The notes beneath the pieces are model-generated. The model saw nothing but the letters and a program-made list of their open reading frames with translations, did not search any database and was not told the origin of the DNA. Below, in pieces: positions 22,601 to 26,744 of a stretch of 64,000 bases of DNA. The translations under genes and the position numbers were made by a program. Within the stretch, counting starts at the first letter, position 1. Each line of letters begins with the position of its first letter. Origin of the DNA: Effrenium voratum (Eukaryota > Sar > Dinophyceae > Suessiales > Symbiodiniaceae); contig CAUJNA010000591.1 in assembly GCA_963377175.1 (NCBI GenBank), positions 1,228,423 to 1,292,422 on the forward strand, given 5' to 3'.

Positions 22601-25398
22601 TGTGTGTGTGCGTCTTGTCTTTTGTTCGGTTCCCGCCTTGGGTTGGTGTTGGAACCCAAAAGGAAAACTCCCCCACGGAATGGGGATGCGCGGTCGCAAA
22701 AAGTCGGATCCAAATTGCCAAATGATGTTGTGGTAGTTGTTTCATCCAGACCGTCTCAAAAGACACATCCCCCAAGCACGACGCTGCAGAAACTACATAG
22801 ACCTTTTCGGGCTCCGTGTGGAGGAAAGCATGTGTATAAACGTTGACCCTTCTTGGGGATGGTTGGAGCCCAGGCGCCTGACACACACGCACACACACGC
22901 AAGGGTGACTCTCAGTCCAAAGCATCGCTTCTGCATGCAAAACCAATCACAAAAAGATGTAACCCTGGGCCGACTTTCGGGGTCAAACACTCTCCGAGCT
23001 GCAGACCGTCTGGCCGCAAACATAGGCGCCCAACAGCATTTTGATGTCGGTCCTGACGGCAAAGGGCGAGCCCCACGGTGTCTCTGAAAACTGCGGCCCT
23101 CCTCGTTTCAAACAACCCCTTGGGGAGAAAGAAGAAAGCACAAAAAGACGACCGCTGCGTGCTTCCGCCCAGGAGCATATGAGACCCCATCCCTGCTCTC
23201 TGCCGTTTCTGCGCGCCGCGACATTCCGCGACATCAAAGCCGCGGAGTCCGCACTGAGCGACCCACTGCTCATCGCAGAACAGAAAGACCTCAGATTCCC
23301 CACAGAAGGCGTGTGCGCGCATGGCAACAAAACCTACGAACTGACCAAACTGCATGCTTCAACCGCCTGCAGATGGCATCTCAGACCCCTCGCTGCAAAC
23401 ATGAAACAGAAGTTGCTCGAGTCAACGCCTAAGTCGGGAGGTCCGTTGTCAACGAGCCCCATGCCGCGTTCTCTATAAGTCCAGGGCCGGCTCGTGCTGC
23501 CCCATGAGTTGCGCCTGAGCAGCCACATTCTCTGCTTGCTAATCCTAGAGGCTTCCCTTGCGGCCCTTCTGTCACTCCCCAAATGCAAGAGAGAGAGAGA
23601 GAGACAGCGGGTTCCTGAGCTTGACAAGCCCCATCAAGCCAACCATCTTCAAAATCACCCTCTTTGTCCGGCAGTTTCAAGAACCCGGAACCCAAACGTT
23701 TGATTGCGAAGCCTCGAATGTTTTTGTTGTGGGTTTGTAGCTTTGTCTGAAGGTACTTTTCTTGGCTTGGTTTCCGACAGAAACCAAAACAAAATCGGGG
23801 GCTGGGCTGGGCCCACGCTTTTTCTCTCACACGCCCTAAACAACCCTTTGCCTGGCCGGACTTGTCCGAGCCAGGCACGGCTCGTCGCAGGAAAGTGGTC
23901 TTCCCCACCCCCGAGGGGCCGCTGAGGAGCACAGGGCTCTGCACGCCTGGACGAAAACAGAAGCCAGAAGTCGTGAGCATCCACGAAAAAAATATACCCA
24001 TGAGGTCATGGTCCAAAACTCCTTCTTTCTTCGGCCTATGGTTTCCTGCAGAGGAATCTGGTCCAAAAAAAAATGATTGTTTGGCCTATGGTCCCTGGTT
24101 CCCTGCGCAGGAATCATTGTAGCACTTATTAAGGATCTTACTAAGGTGGATCGACCATCCCTGCTAACCCCAACGAAAGGGGTCTTTTGACCCTGGCACA
24201 GGTGTTGTTGACATAAACATTACAACCCCCAATAGAGGCCATCCTGATTTTGAGAACCGCTTTGTACGGCGAATTTTCGAAAAGGATTCGTTCATGTCGG
24301 TGTCCTTTTACAATGCTCCTAGCACTCAACATGAGAAGCTGTCCCAGACCACCAGACTTCTCCACAGGACATCACAGCATCTTGAAACGAATACCCTTCT
24401 GGGTGGCCCGTCATTTTTTGAAAGTGTCGCTTTGCAACGGAAAACCAAAAGGACAACCACCATTTTTGGGGGGTCCAATCCAAAAAAAAAGACACACCCT
24501 TCCATGGTTGTTGTTGGGACACATTTTACATGTTTGCTTATTGTGGTTTAGTGGTTGAAATCCCTACTGAACTGAACTGCTAAAATTTGAACTTTTTTGC
24601 TCCCCTTCCAACGTCAACCAAGGCATAAGATTCACGCCCCTAGCACAGGCCTTCACTTCGTGGATTTCGAGCCACTTGAAACCCTGGACCGAGCTCTGTT
24701 TGATTTGTGGAGCTTGCCCCCGGACGCAATCCTGGAAAAGGCCTTATGGAAACTTACTCGTCTCGCTTGACCCCGCGACGGAAATAAATTCCCCGACGGC
24801 TCGCGATTGCGCGCGAGTCGCCTATGGCCAGCAGCAGCTGCCGCATGGCCTGCAGAGCTGAGCTGCGAGAATGGCACCATATTTTGTGCAAGTGGCCCGC
24901 AGGGGAAAAAAAAAGGACAACCAAAAACTGGAGTGTTGCAACTCGGGCTTTAATTAAAAAGAATGGAGTGTTGCAATTCGGGCAAAAACAAAGTGGAGTG
25001 GCAACTCAGGCTTCTTTTCAGAAGAAGCTAGCTTGCGTGAGAGTATATCAGGGTTGTCAGAACTGTTTTGGTGTCAAGCTAGGGACCCGTGACTATCACA
25101 GGGGTCAGCAAACAAACAGCTTCACCTTCCTCCGCTTTTCATTCGGGCCTTTCTGCCCGTCAACCTGTGACCTCCCAACTTGATCCAGGCTACACGGGTC
25201 CAAATGCGATTCGATGATAAGACTTCCCCACTTCCCACTCGGGGTAGGTGAGAAGACTGGTGTACGGATCCATCCCAAAATGCCTATCGCGCGATCGATC
25301 GATCGGTCGGTCGATCGATCGCGTGTTCGCACACCCGCCTGTGCAGCCGGCTCGGTGGAGACGAAGGGCAGAGTCTCTGTGACTTCAGGATGGATCAC
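1601..25398 (-). CDS. MDN1: Midasin (MDN1/Rea1), partial: pre-AAA1 through AAA2, about 25 exons
   Basis: Midasin is the giant nuclear dynein-like AAA ATPase that strips assembly factors from pre-60S ribosomal particles. Exons read on the minus strand, in order: 25339-25398, 24822-24849, 23852-23946, (gap), 22377-22450, 21828-21867, 21590-21624, 21159-21200, 20713-20779, 18812-18841, 18115-18163, 17777-17878, 17066-17096, 16147-16220, 14591-14643, (gap), 13570-13621, 13094-13146, 10579-10624, 8775-8836, 7838-7916, (gap), 6981-7031, 6200-6268, (gap), 4717-4740, 3582-3611, 2771-2794, 1601-1664. Joined, they give AAA1 with Walker [10 protein letters not shown] and Walker B-like LVLEDVD, and AAA2 with Walker [10 protein letters not shown] and Walker [11 protein letters not shown], in the order and spacing known for midasin. 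Phases match at nearly all joins. About 19 of 24 introns start with GC, the rest with GT; all end in AG. Start codon, AAA3-6, linker and MIDAS domain are outside or not found. Confidence 0.93.
2390..2520. repeat. CTCA/CTCC tetranucleotide repeat
   Basis: Tandem CACT/CTCC/CGCT units in an intron. The open frame through it (Thr-His-Ser and Pro-Ser repeats) is a repeat artefact. Confidence 0.9.
2771..2794 (-). CDS. MDN1: MDN1 micro-exon (24 bases), AAA2
   Basis: Eight codons reading ALRSGAWV, phase 0 at both ends. The acceptor is GTCAAG|GCG and the donor is GTG|GCAGCA (GC type). It sits between [10 protein letters not shown] (3582-3611) and VLDEINLAP (1601-1664), rebuilding the midasin pattern F-x-F-x-EG-x-L-x-x-A-x-x-x-G-x-W-x-x-LDEIN. 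Too short to be found by an ORF scan. Confidence 0.8.
3205..3375. repeat. Dispersed repeat with 11-12-base GTGGAACCCTC minisatellite (copy 1)
   Basis: Begins near AAGCTCAGGTGATATCC, contains GCACGCGGTGCTCTTTTTAG and several GTGGAACCCTC units, and ends in ACCTTACCTCAGGGCCGCCC. A second copy with more units is at about 48893-49085 on the same strand. The copies differ in unit number and by scattered substitutions. Confidence 0.85.
3582..3611 (-). CDS. MDN1: MDN1 exon (30 bases), AAA2
   Basis: Reads [10 protein letters not shown], the segment that precedes the Walker B strand in midasin AAA modules (family pattern FxFxEGxLxxA). The acceptor is CCAAAG|TTT and the donor is CAG|GCGGCC (GC type). 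Phase 0 at both ends, in frame with the micro-exon at 2771-2794. Confidence 0.8.
3724..3830 (+). mobile_element. SINE-like element S1, copy
   Basis: Starts TTGGTTGACGTTGGAAGGGG, continues through GCAGTGAAGTGG and CCACTAAACCACAATAAGCA and fades after TAAAATGTTCCCA. Related copies: 7990-8077, 11023-11145, 24504-24623 (reverse) and 55366-55480. The reverse complement holds TGTGGTTTAGTGGTTGAAAT, similar to a tRNA D-arm with box A. Confidence 0.7.
4260..4625. repeat. TA-rich microsatellite (ATATAC/ATATAT)
   Basis: About 360 bases of alternating AT with regularly spaced ATAC interruptions. Open frames of isoleucine-tyrosine on both strands are repeat artefacts. Confidence 0.95.
4717..4740 (-). CDS. 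MDN1: MDN1 candidate micro-exon (24 bases)
   Basis: Reads SDTREVTQ with G/C in the third position of nearly every codon. The acceptor is GCCGCAG|TCA and the donor is CAG|GCCTCC. Phase 0 at both ends, so it joins in frame to FEFKEG at 3582-3611. The family is not conserved here, so the call rests on splice sites, codon bias and position. Confidence 0.5.
4859..4994 (+). mobile_element. MITE-like foldback element M4, copy
   Basis: Right end TCGCACCAGCAAG, with inner CATTCCCTACC matched by GGGAATGAG near the left end; the left terminus is degraded. The best copy is 33121-33250; others are at 31190-31310 and (half) 18917-18990. Confidence 0.65.
5430..5560 (-). CDS. Candidate exon, possibly MDN1 AAA2 insert
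   Basis: A minus-strand frame with strong G/C third-position bias reads through [18 protein letters not shown] and a following [14 protein letters not shown]. It lies where the variable region between the AAA2 helix exons (6.2 kb) and the Walker B exons (3.6-1.6 kb) is expected. Boundaries are not resolved: GTGTGAG|GCTGCC could be a GC donor. No family match is visible. Confidence 0.35.
5795..6055. repeat. 9-base minisatellite GTGATGCGG and variants
   Basis: GTGATG followed by CGG, CAG, TGG or TTG, becoming nearly perfect GTGATGCGG from about 5935 to 6000. The period is a multiple of three, so all six frames stay open; the resulting Met-Arg-Val and His-Pro-His frames are not genes. It lies in an MDN1 intron. 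Confidence 0.92.
6200..6268 (-). CDS. MDN1: MDN1 exon: AAA2 insert helix
   Basis: Reads [16 protein letters not shown] and on to VGRLARE. It aligns by position with the midasin segment after the F-x-x-x-F-S-x-K-x-N motif, where the family has I-x-x-x-x-x-x-x-RW. The acceptor is GGACACAG|GCC, phase 0, directly continuing the 6981-7031 exon. The donor is unsure (CGAGAA|GCC chosen; other GC donors follow). Confidence 0.65.
6981..7031 (-). CDS. MDN1: MDN1 exon: AAA2 insert
   Basis: Reads [17 protein letters not shown], matching the midasin AAA2 pattern FExxFxxTFSxKxN. The acceptor is GATGCAAG|GTG; the donor is AAGAAT|GCCCTG (GC type, no AG before it). Phase 0 both ends, and the join to 6200-6268 keeps the family's exact spacing. 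The join to the exon at 7838-7916 does not fit in phase, so a short exon between them has been missed. Confidence 0.75.
7255..7425. repeat. TTC/TCC trinucleotide repeat
   Basis: Polypyrimidine tract of CTT and CTC triplets, with the purine complement on the other strand. Serine, phenylalanine, leucine, arginine and lysine/glutamate homopolymer frames here are artefacts. Confidence 0.95.
7838..7916 (-). CDS. MDN1: MDN1 exon: AAA2 after Walker A
   Basis: Reads [18 protein letters not shown] then FRPVAGGS. This is the midasin/dynein strand-2 motif: N-x-x-x-Q-(S/T)-(D/E)-x-x-x-L-(L/I)-GG-(Y/F)-(K/R)-P-V. The acceptor is GCCGAGAG|GTT, phase 0, continuing GRLLGRE from 8775-8836. The donor is GGCTCAG|GCGGAC (GC type), phase 1. 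Confidence 0.9.
7990..8077 (+). mobile_element. SINE-like element S1, 5'-truncated copy
   Basis: Matches S1 from GCAGTTCAGTGGATTTGGA through CCACTAAACCACAATAAGCA and the AAATGT tail. The TTGGTTGACGTTGG head is missing. Confidence 0.65.
8143..8205. repeat. CCACCAAA short tandem repeat
   Basis: Imperfect units CCACCAAA, CCGCCAAA and CCAAGCCA in an intron. Confidence 0.8.
8440..8750. mobile_element. Degenerate M3-related foldback region
   Basis: Contains GGTTGATTAATATGGGGTCAACGTTGG and later ACTAATCAACCCCAG in inverted arrangement, plus repeated CCACTTTTGGAG blocks shared with the M3 copies at 29088-29221 and 52759-52891. Probably two overlapping or nested decayed copies. Confidence 0.5.
8775..8836 (-). 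CDS. MDN1: MDN1 exon: AAA2 Walker A (P-loop)
   Basis: Reads [20 protein letters not shown] after a split glycine codon, giving the P-loop G-D-T-G-T-G-K-T-S. The acceptor is CACGAG|GTGACA, with the first two bases completing the Gly codon begun in exon 10579-10624. The donor is CGCGAG|GCCCCA (GC type), phase 0. This matches the midasin AAA2 P-loop (G-E-T-G-T-G-K-T-S/T), with Asp in place of the usual Glu. Confidence 0.93.
8985..9235. repeat. Dispersed TTTAAGGGAARCC motif cluster
   Basis: Three copies of TTTAAGGGAAGCC-like sequence alternate with GACCCTGAAAACGG and its reverse-complement-like partner CCCTTTTCAGGGTCAT, giving several small inverted repeats. Related sequence recurs at about 55280-55325. 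Confidence 0.55.
10230..10292. repeat. CCT repeat followed by CA repeat
   Basis: About nine CCT triplets, a short spacer, then about eleven CA units in an intron. Confidence 0.9.
10389..10520. mobile_element. MITE-like foldback element M2, copy
   Basis: Left end TGGCCATGGGTCAAAAT; right end GTTTTGACCACCACGGCCA, an imperfect terminal inverted repeat of about 17 bases. The interior holds CCAATCCCCACTAAAA and CACCTACCAA. Related copies: 18475-18603 and 12914-13011 (ends degraded). Confidence 0.7.
10579..10624 (-). CDS. MDN1: MDN1 exon: strand before AAA2 P-loop
   Basis: Reads [15 protein letters not shown] plus the first base of a Gly codon. In midasins this segment (…EPVLLVG) leads straight into the P-loop. 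The donor is GTAG|GCTCCT (GC type); with the next exon it yields [14 protein letters not shown] exactly in phase. The acceptor is CTTCCGCAG|GCC, phase 0 after exon 13094-13146. Using a GT at the adjacent TTG|GTAGGC would break the frame, so GC is required. Confidence 0.93.
10706..10885. repeat. Tandem repeat of about 35 bases, GCGGAAAACCCGAAAA
   Basis: Four to five imperfect units, each carrying GGAAGCGG(G)AAAACCCGAA with either AAA-rich or CTTCTTCAAAC linkers. Located in an MDN1 intron. Confidence 0.85.
11023..11145 (+). mobile_element. SINE-like element S1, near full-length copy
   Basis: Runs from CTTGGTTGACGTTGGAAC through GTTCAGTGGATTTCGATTTC and CCACTAAACCACAATAAGCA to CCTAACAACAACCATGG. 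Together with 55366-55480 it defines the family's length of about 115 bases. Confidence 0.75.
12914..13011. mobile_element. MITE-like element M2, degraded copy
   Basis: Shares CAGTGAACATCC, CCCCAAATAGGTCCTAAA, GTGGGTGGTGAATCCACCTA and GGTTTCGACCACCGCC with the M2 copies; the left inverted repeat is lost. Confidence 0.6.
13094..13146 (-). CDS. MDN1: MDN1 exon before AAA2
   Basis: Reads [17 protein letters not shown] after a split codon. In midasins this helix (…TxxxxxLLExLA) precedes EPVLLVG. The donor is TTGCAG|GCGACA (GC type), phase 0, leading straight into [11 protein letters not shown]. The acceptor is GGGCGCAG|GCC, with two bases completing a codon from 13570-13621. Confidence 0.85.
13570..13621 (-). 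CDS. MDN1: MDN1 exon: GRVxxxR strand before AAA2
   Basis: Reads [17 protein letters not shown] plus one base. It corresponds to the midasin segment with the pattern L-x-V-G-R-V-x-L that lies about 20 residues before the AAA2 helix. The acceptor is TTTGAG|GTC. The donor GCGA|GTGCCT (GT type) is chosen because it gives the phase needed by 13094-13146; TTG|GCGAGT four bases earlier is the alternative but breaks phase. Confidence 0.7.
13670..13779. mobile_element. MITE-like foldback element M1, copy
   Basis: Ends GGCTGTGGCTCAAAA and TTTTGAGCCACACCC form the terminal inverted repeat; the interior has GGAACCCTGGTAAGTGG and ACCAAAACCTGCG. One of about eight M1 copies in the window. Confidence 0.75.
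14225..14305 (-). CDS. Candidate exon in the MDN1 AAA1-AAA2 linker
   Basis: A minus-strand frame with near-complete G/C third positions reads [14 protein letters not shown]. It lies between the exons at 14.6 and 13.6 kb, where about 50 residues of the midasin inter-AAA linker are missing. Splice boundaries are unresolved; an alternative frame after CCGAAAG also stays open. Confidence 0.35.
14455..14580. repeat. CTCAC/CACC low-complexity tract
   Basis: Imperfect CACTCACC and CTCC units, ending just before the exon at 14591. Confidence 0.85.
14591..14643 (-). CDS. MDN1: MDN1 exon after AAA1 helix
   Basis: Reads [17 protein letters not shown] after a split codon. Midasins carry I-F-x-E-A-x-D-x-F here, about 17 residues after the R-D-L-x-x-W-C helix; the spacing from 16147-16220 is 19 residues. 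The donor is CTGCAG|GCAGGA (GC type), phase 0. The acceptor is GACCGAG|GCC. Confidence 0.85.
16147..16220 (-). CDS. MDN1: MDN1 exon: AAA1 RDxLxWC helix
   Basis: Reads [20 protein letters not shown] and then AFTK. The R-D-(L/I)-L-x-W-C motif is the sensor-2 region helix of midasin AAA1. The acceptor is CCCATAG|GCGCGA. The donor is AAAG|GTAGGA, one of the few GT donors; it gives phase 1 and matches the two-base start of 14591-14643. Confidence 0.9.
17066..17096 (-). CDS. MDN1: MDN1 candidate short exon
   Basis: Reads GSGKPWKAQ between split codons and supplies the arginine preceding RDILRWC. Phases fit both neighbours (two bases in, two bases out). The acceptor is CTCAAG|GCGG; the donor is CAGCG|GCTGCT. 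An alternative frame (AAAASLG) with donor GGAAG|GCCC also fits downstream, so exact limits are uncertain. Confidence 0.45.
17189..17272. mobile_element. MITE-like element M1, truncated copy
   Basis: Retains GGCTCAAAAACCTGCGG and the right end ATTTTGACCCAGACCCAT. The left terminal repeat is lost. Confidence 0.55.
17290..17342. repeat. 12-base tandem repeat CCCAAAGACCTG
   Basis: About four units, the last diverging. Located in an MDN1 intron. Confidence 0.85.
17777..17878 (-). CDS. MDN1: MDN1 exon: AAA1 YPEL helix
   Basis: Reads [20 protein letters not shown] and on to [13 protein letters not shown]. Midasins have (Y/F)-P-x-L followed by a helix ending the AAA1 lid here. The acceptor is GCCAG|GTCATT; two bases complete the glycine begun in 18115-18163. 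The donor is CTAG|GCTCGC (GC type). Confidence 0.87.
18115..18163 (-). CDS. MDN1: MDN1 exon: AAA1 post-sensor strand
   Basis: Reads [16 protein letters not shown] plus one base. It matches the midasin pattern (I/V)-x-L-x-x-L-x-x-x-(E/D)-L-x-x-(V/L)-L. The donor is ACTG|GTGCGC (GT type); joined to 17777-17878 it yields KLLTGHYPEL. The acceptor is TTCCAG|GTC, phase 0. Confidence 0.88.
18180..18370. repeat. Tandem repeat of about 45-55 bases (GGAATCCAGAAGCC…)
   Basis: Three to four imperfect units with GGAATCCAGAAGCC, TCGGAGAC and AAGAGCCTTTGTTTAGATGA. Located between MDN1 exons. Confidence 0.8.
18475..18603. mobile_element. MITE-like element M2, copy abutting M1
   Basis: Starts ATGGCCATGGGTCAAAATCC, contains CCAATCCCCACTAAAATAGG and ends at GTTTGGACCCACAGC. 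It directly abuts or overlaps the M1 copy at 18597-18711, so the two appear nested or tandem. Confidence 0.65.
18597..18711. mobile_element. MITE-like element M1, full copy
   Basis: Left end ATATGGCTGTGGGTCAAAAT, right end ATTTTGACCCAAACCCATAT. The interior has GAAACCCTGGTAAATGGAAA and TAAAACCTGCGGTCCAATTC, nearly identical to the copy at 34980-35101. Confidence 0.8.
18812..18841 (-). CDS. MDN1: MDN1 exon (30 bases), AAA1
   Basis: Reads [10 protein letters not shown], phase 0 both ends. With the next exon it gives [14 protein letters not shown], equivalent to the midasin segment x-L-L-x-x-x-W-x-x-(I/V)-x-L. The acceptor is GTCCCAG|GTG; the donor is AGG|GTCCGG (GT type). Confidence 0.78.
18917..18990. 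mobile_element. MITE-like element M4, half copy
   Basis: Contains AACTTGCTGGTTGGATGGG and GGAATGAGGGAATGACCC; the right half is missing. Confidence 0.5.
20066..20230. repeat. 9-base minisatellite GGGATGCCA, about 18 near-perfect copies
   Basis: Very homogeneous array of GGGATGCCA. All frames stay open (Pro-Gly-Ile repeats on minus; Met-Pro-Gly and Ala-Arg-Asp on plus), so the collagen-like frame is not taken as a gene. Degenerate CCAGCATYCC traces continue to about 20520. It lies in an MDN1 intron. Confidence 0.95.
20713..20779 (-). CDS. MDN1: MDN1 exon: AAA1 DFQLFGT strand
   Basis: Reads [17 protein letters not shown] and on to QPVLG. The motif (D/G)-F-Q-(L/F)-(F/I)-(A/G)-T is the sensor-1 strand of midasin AAA1. 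The acceptor GTGTAG|ACAC supplies the one base required after 21159-21200. The donor GGGC|GCCCGA (GC type) gives phase 0 to 18812-18841, but its position is an inference. Confidence 0.75.
21159..21200 (-). CDS. MDN1: MDN1 exon: AAA1 IPxxxGR loop
   Basis: Reads [13 protein letters not shown] between split codons. It falls where midasins have (L/I)-(L/I)-P-x-R-G-(E/D) before the sensor-1 strand. The first base completes the arginine codon begun at 21590. The donor is ATAG|GTTCTG (GT type). Confidence 0.62.
   Translation of the reverse strand, partial: NSGAGRPCCKPWP
21590..21624 (-). CDS. MDN1: MDN1 exon: AAA1 after Walker B
   Basis: Reads [11 protein letters not shown] plus two bases. With the previous exon it rebuilds [20 protein letters not shown], equivalent to the midasin D-(I/V)-D-x-A-P-x-(D/E)-V-(L/V)-x-x-L-x-P-L-L. 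The acceptor is GCGAG|GTG; the donor is TCTAG|GCGCCT (GC type). Confidence 0.9.
21828..21867 (-). CDS. MDN1: MDN1 exon: AAA1 Walker B-like
   Basis: Reads [13 protein letters not shown] after a split arginine codon. The E-D order, instead of D-E, is characteristic of midasin AAA1. The acceptor is CACTCAG|ATGG; the donor is GCAGAG|GCACCG (GC type), phase 0. Confidence 0.93.
22377..22450 (-). CDS. MDN1: MDN1 exon: AAA1 GEFxWxPG segment
   Basis: Reads [17 protein letters not shown] then TEALQKG plus two bases. Midasin AAA1 has P-G-x-F-x-W-x-x-G-x-L-x-x-A-x-x-x-G-x-W here. The donor GGCAG|GCTGGC (GC type) joined to 21828-21867 gives [13 protein letters not shown] without a frame break. No GT lies at a usable position. 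The acceptor is CTATAAG|CGC; an earlier one (CGAAG|GCACGG) is also in frame. Confidence 0.9.
22900..23480. other. Unassigned stretch with long, coding-like frames on both strands
   Basis: Inside the MDN1 intron between 23852 and 22450. The plus strand has two overlapping frames (about 22860-23090 and 23041-23478) with balanced amino-acid use and G/C third-position bias; the minus strand is open for 147 codons (22912-23355). I recognise no domain in either. A MDN1 exon encoding the strand after the AAA1 P-loop must lie somewhere in this intron and was not found. Confidence 0.4.
23852..23946 (-). CDS. MDN1: MDN1 exon: AAA1 Walker A (P-loop)
   Basis: Reads [20 protein letters not shown] then [11 protein letters not shown]. 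The P-loop is G-P-S-G-V-G-K-T-T, preceded by the hydrophobic strand PVLLS. The acceptor is CGTCCAG|GCGTG, whose first two bases complete a Gly codon from 24822-24849. The donor is GGCCAG|GCAAAG (GC type), phase 0. The next exon found (22377-22450) begins about 20 residues further on, so one exon is missing. Confidence 0.92.
24504..24623 (-). mobile_element. SINE-like element S1, reverse copy
   Basis: Reads ACATTTTACATGTTTGCTTA, then TTGTGGTTTAGTGGTTGAAA, and ends CCCCTTCCAACGTCAACCAAG. The segment TGTGGTTTAGTGGT fits the tRNA box A consensus and D-arm; no matching box B at normal spacing is visible. Confidence 0.7.
24822..24849 (-). CDS. MDN1: MDN1 exon (28 bases) before AAA1 P-loop
   Basis: Reads AMRQLLLAI plus the first base of Gly. 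Donor CCATAG|GCGACT (GC type) and the next acceptor give [18 protein letters not shown], the same length as other midasins between the helix and the P-loop. The acceptor is CTCTGCAG|GCC, phase 0 after 25339-25398. Confidence 0.88.
24905..25015. repeat. About 40-base tandem repeat (GGAGTGTTGCAAYTCGGGC)
   Basis: Three imperfect units between MDN1 exons. Confidence 0.75.
25283..25325. repeat. GATC/GGTC tetranucleotide repeat
   Basis: GATCGATCGATCGGTCGGTC-type array, self-complementary, ending 14 bases before the exon at 25339. Confidence 0.9.
25339..25398 (-). CDS. MDN1: MDN1 exon: LPFVxT segment before AAA1
   Basis: Twenty codons reading [10 protein letters not shown] then [10 protein letters not shown]. 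Midasins carry (L-P)-F-V-x-T about 13 residues before PVLL-x-GP; the spacing here is identical. The acceptor is CCGTGAG|GTG, the donor is GCACAG|GCGGGT (GC type), phase 0 both ends. This is the most 5' exon that I can assign with confidence. Confidence 0.85.
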
Positions 25399-26321
25399 CT
25401 CACGGCTTCGAGGCTGAAGGCCACAAACTCGGGCGATATGCCTCTGGCTTTGGCACATGGGGTTCACCACGTTTCGACACCCTGGTATTCTTGAAAGCAG
25501 TCTTTCAACATGCGCAACTTGTACACCAAGCAGGTTGCGAGCATTGCCCTCACTTCCAATCATCATGAAAGTCGCCGAGAGGGTTTTGAAAGACTACTGC
25601 CCTGATGAAAAGGCCCCTTGTTCACTTCCACTGCCGCTGTTGGAAAAAGCACAAGTATCGCCGGCCTTGAAGCAAACTCCATGGCGACATCTCACCTCGT
25701 TCGTTGGCACAACTTGAGCGAGGCTACATAGTCATCTGAAATACGCCAAGAATTTGATGTCATCTCTATCGACTCCAAGCAATCCGCTGCCGCGACCACG
25801 GCAAAACTGAGCAGAATTGAATGTAACCTCAATACCAACTTTGCCCACTTCCACAATCATCCGCTCACACTGGACCACCCGAATAAAGATGTTGCTTCTC
25901 AGCCAGCCAAAGTGCCCGGAAATCATGTGCATCCAGGGCACTCCGTCTGCATCCCAGTGAGTGGTGGCTAAGTCTTCCTGCCAGAAGCGAGATGTATGTT
26001 GTTTTCTTTTCTGGCTGAAGAAAGGCATGGAACACACAAAGAAACGGCACAAAATACGATCACCCTGGTAAATAGGGGTCAGTGCCAGCCTCTTTCTTTC
26101 TAACGAGCATAGTGTACCTAAGACCTACACGGCACTGATCTTACAAAACGAAAGAGACGGAGACTCTCGCTAGGGTGTATCACTGGGGGGCCAAACTTGT
26201 TTGACCCCAACCCCGTTTTTGGATAAACCAAAAGGTAAACAGTGGGTCAGATCAGCTGACTCCAGCACACAAAGGAAGGTCTCCGTGTGTATGTGTGCCT
26301 TTATTTAGCGGCTTTAAAGCG

Positions 26322-26348
26322 TGCGTGTGTGTGTGTGTGTGTGTGTGG
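26322..26348. repeat. GT dinucleotide repeat
   Basis: CGTGTGTGTG run of about 13 units; the frame reading Cys-Val repeats is an artefact. Confidence 0.9.
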
Positions 26349-26744
26349 TCGCTTCCGTTCTTGATCCTCTCTACGTTTCAGTTGCATCTAACTTTACCGT
26401 TCGGCAGAAGCTCCAGGCCCGTTCGGGATGGCATTCCCACGTGGGGCGCCGCTGTTGCCTTTCAATTCCGCGTGGAGCACGGGGATACCAAAAAAGGCCG
26501 CCATGATCTAAAATCCGAGGCCCGAGTGATATCCCCCCAGCCGCCCTGCAAGGCTAGCTGTCGCTGGCAAGGCAAACAAAACGCTGAAGAAACGGGGATT
26601 CCAGTCTCTGGAAAGCCATGAAAGCTATACTTGGGCGAGAGCGAGACAGTGAGGTCTAACTTAGGTCGGCAGACCTGGGCAGCACGAGAAAGGAAGCGAT
26701 GCATGAGAAAAAATGCTCGGGTTTTAGTCCGAGAAGCTAAAAGT

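Noticed and set aside
21872..22846. 324-codon plus-strand open frame
   Set aside because: It is antisense to confirmed MDN1 exon 22377-22450 and contains low-complexity Cys-Val and Gly-Lys runs; openness follows from G/C-rich sequence.
24504..24623. tRNA gene
   Set aside because: Only a D-arm/box-A resemblance is present; no anticodon arm, T-arm or acceptor stem can be formed.
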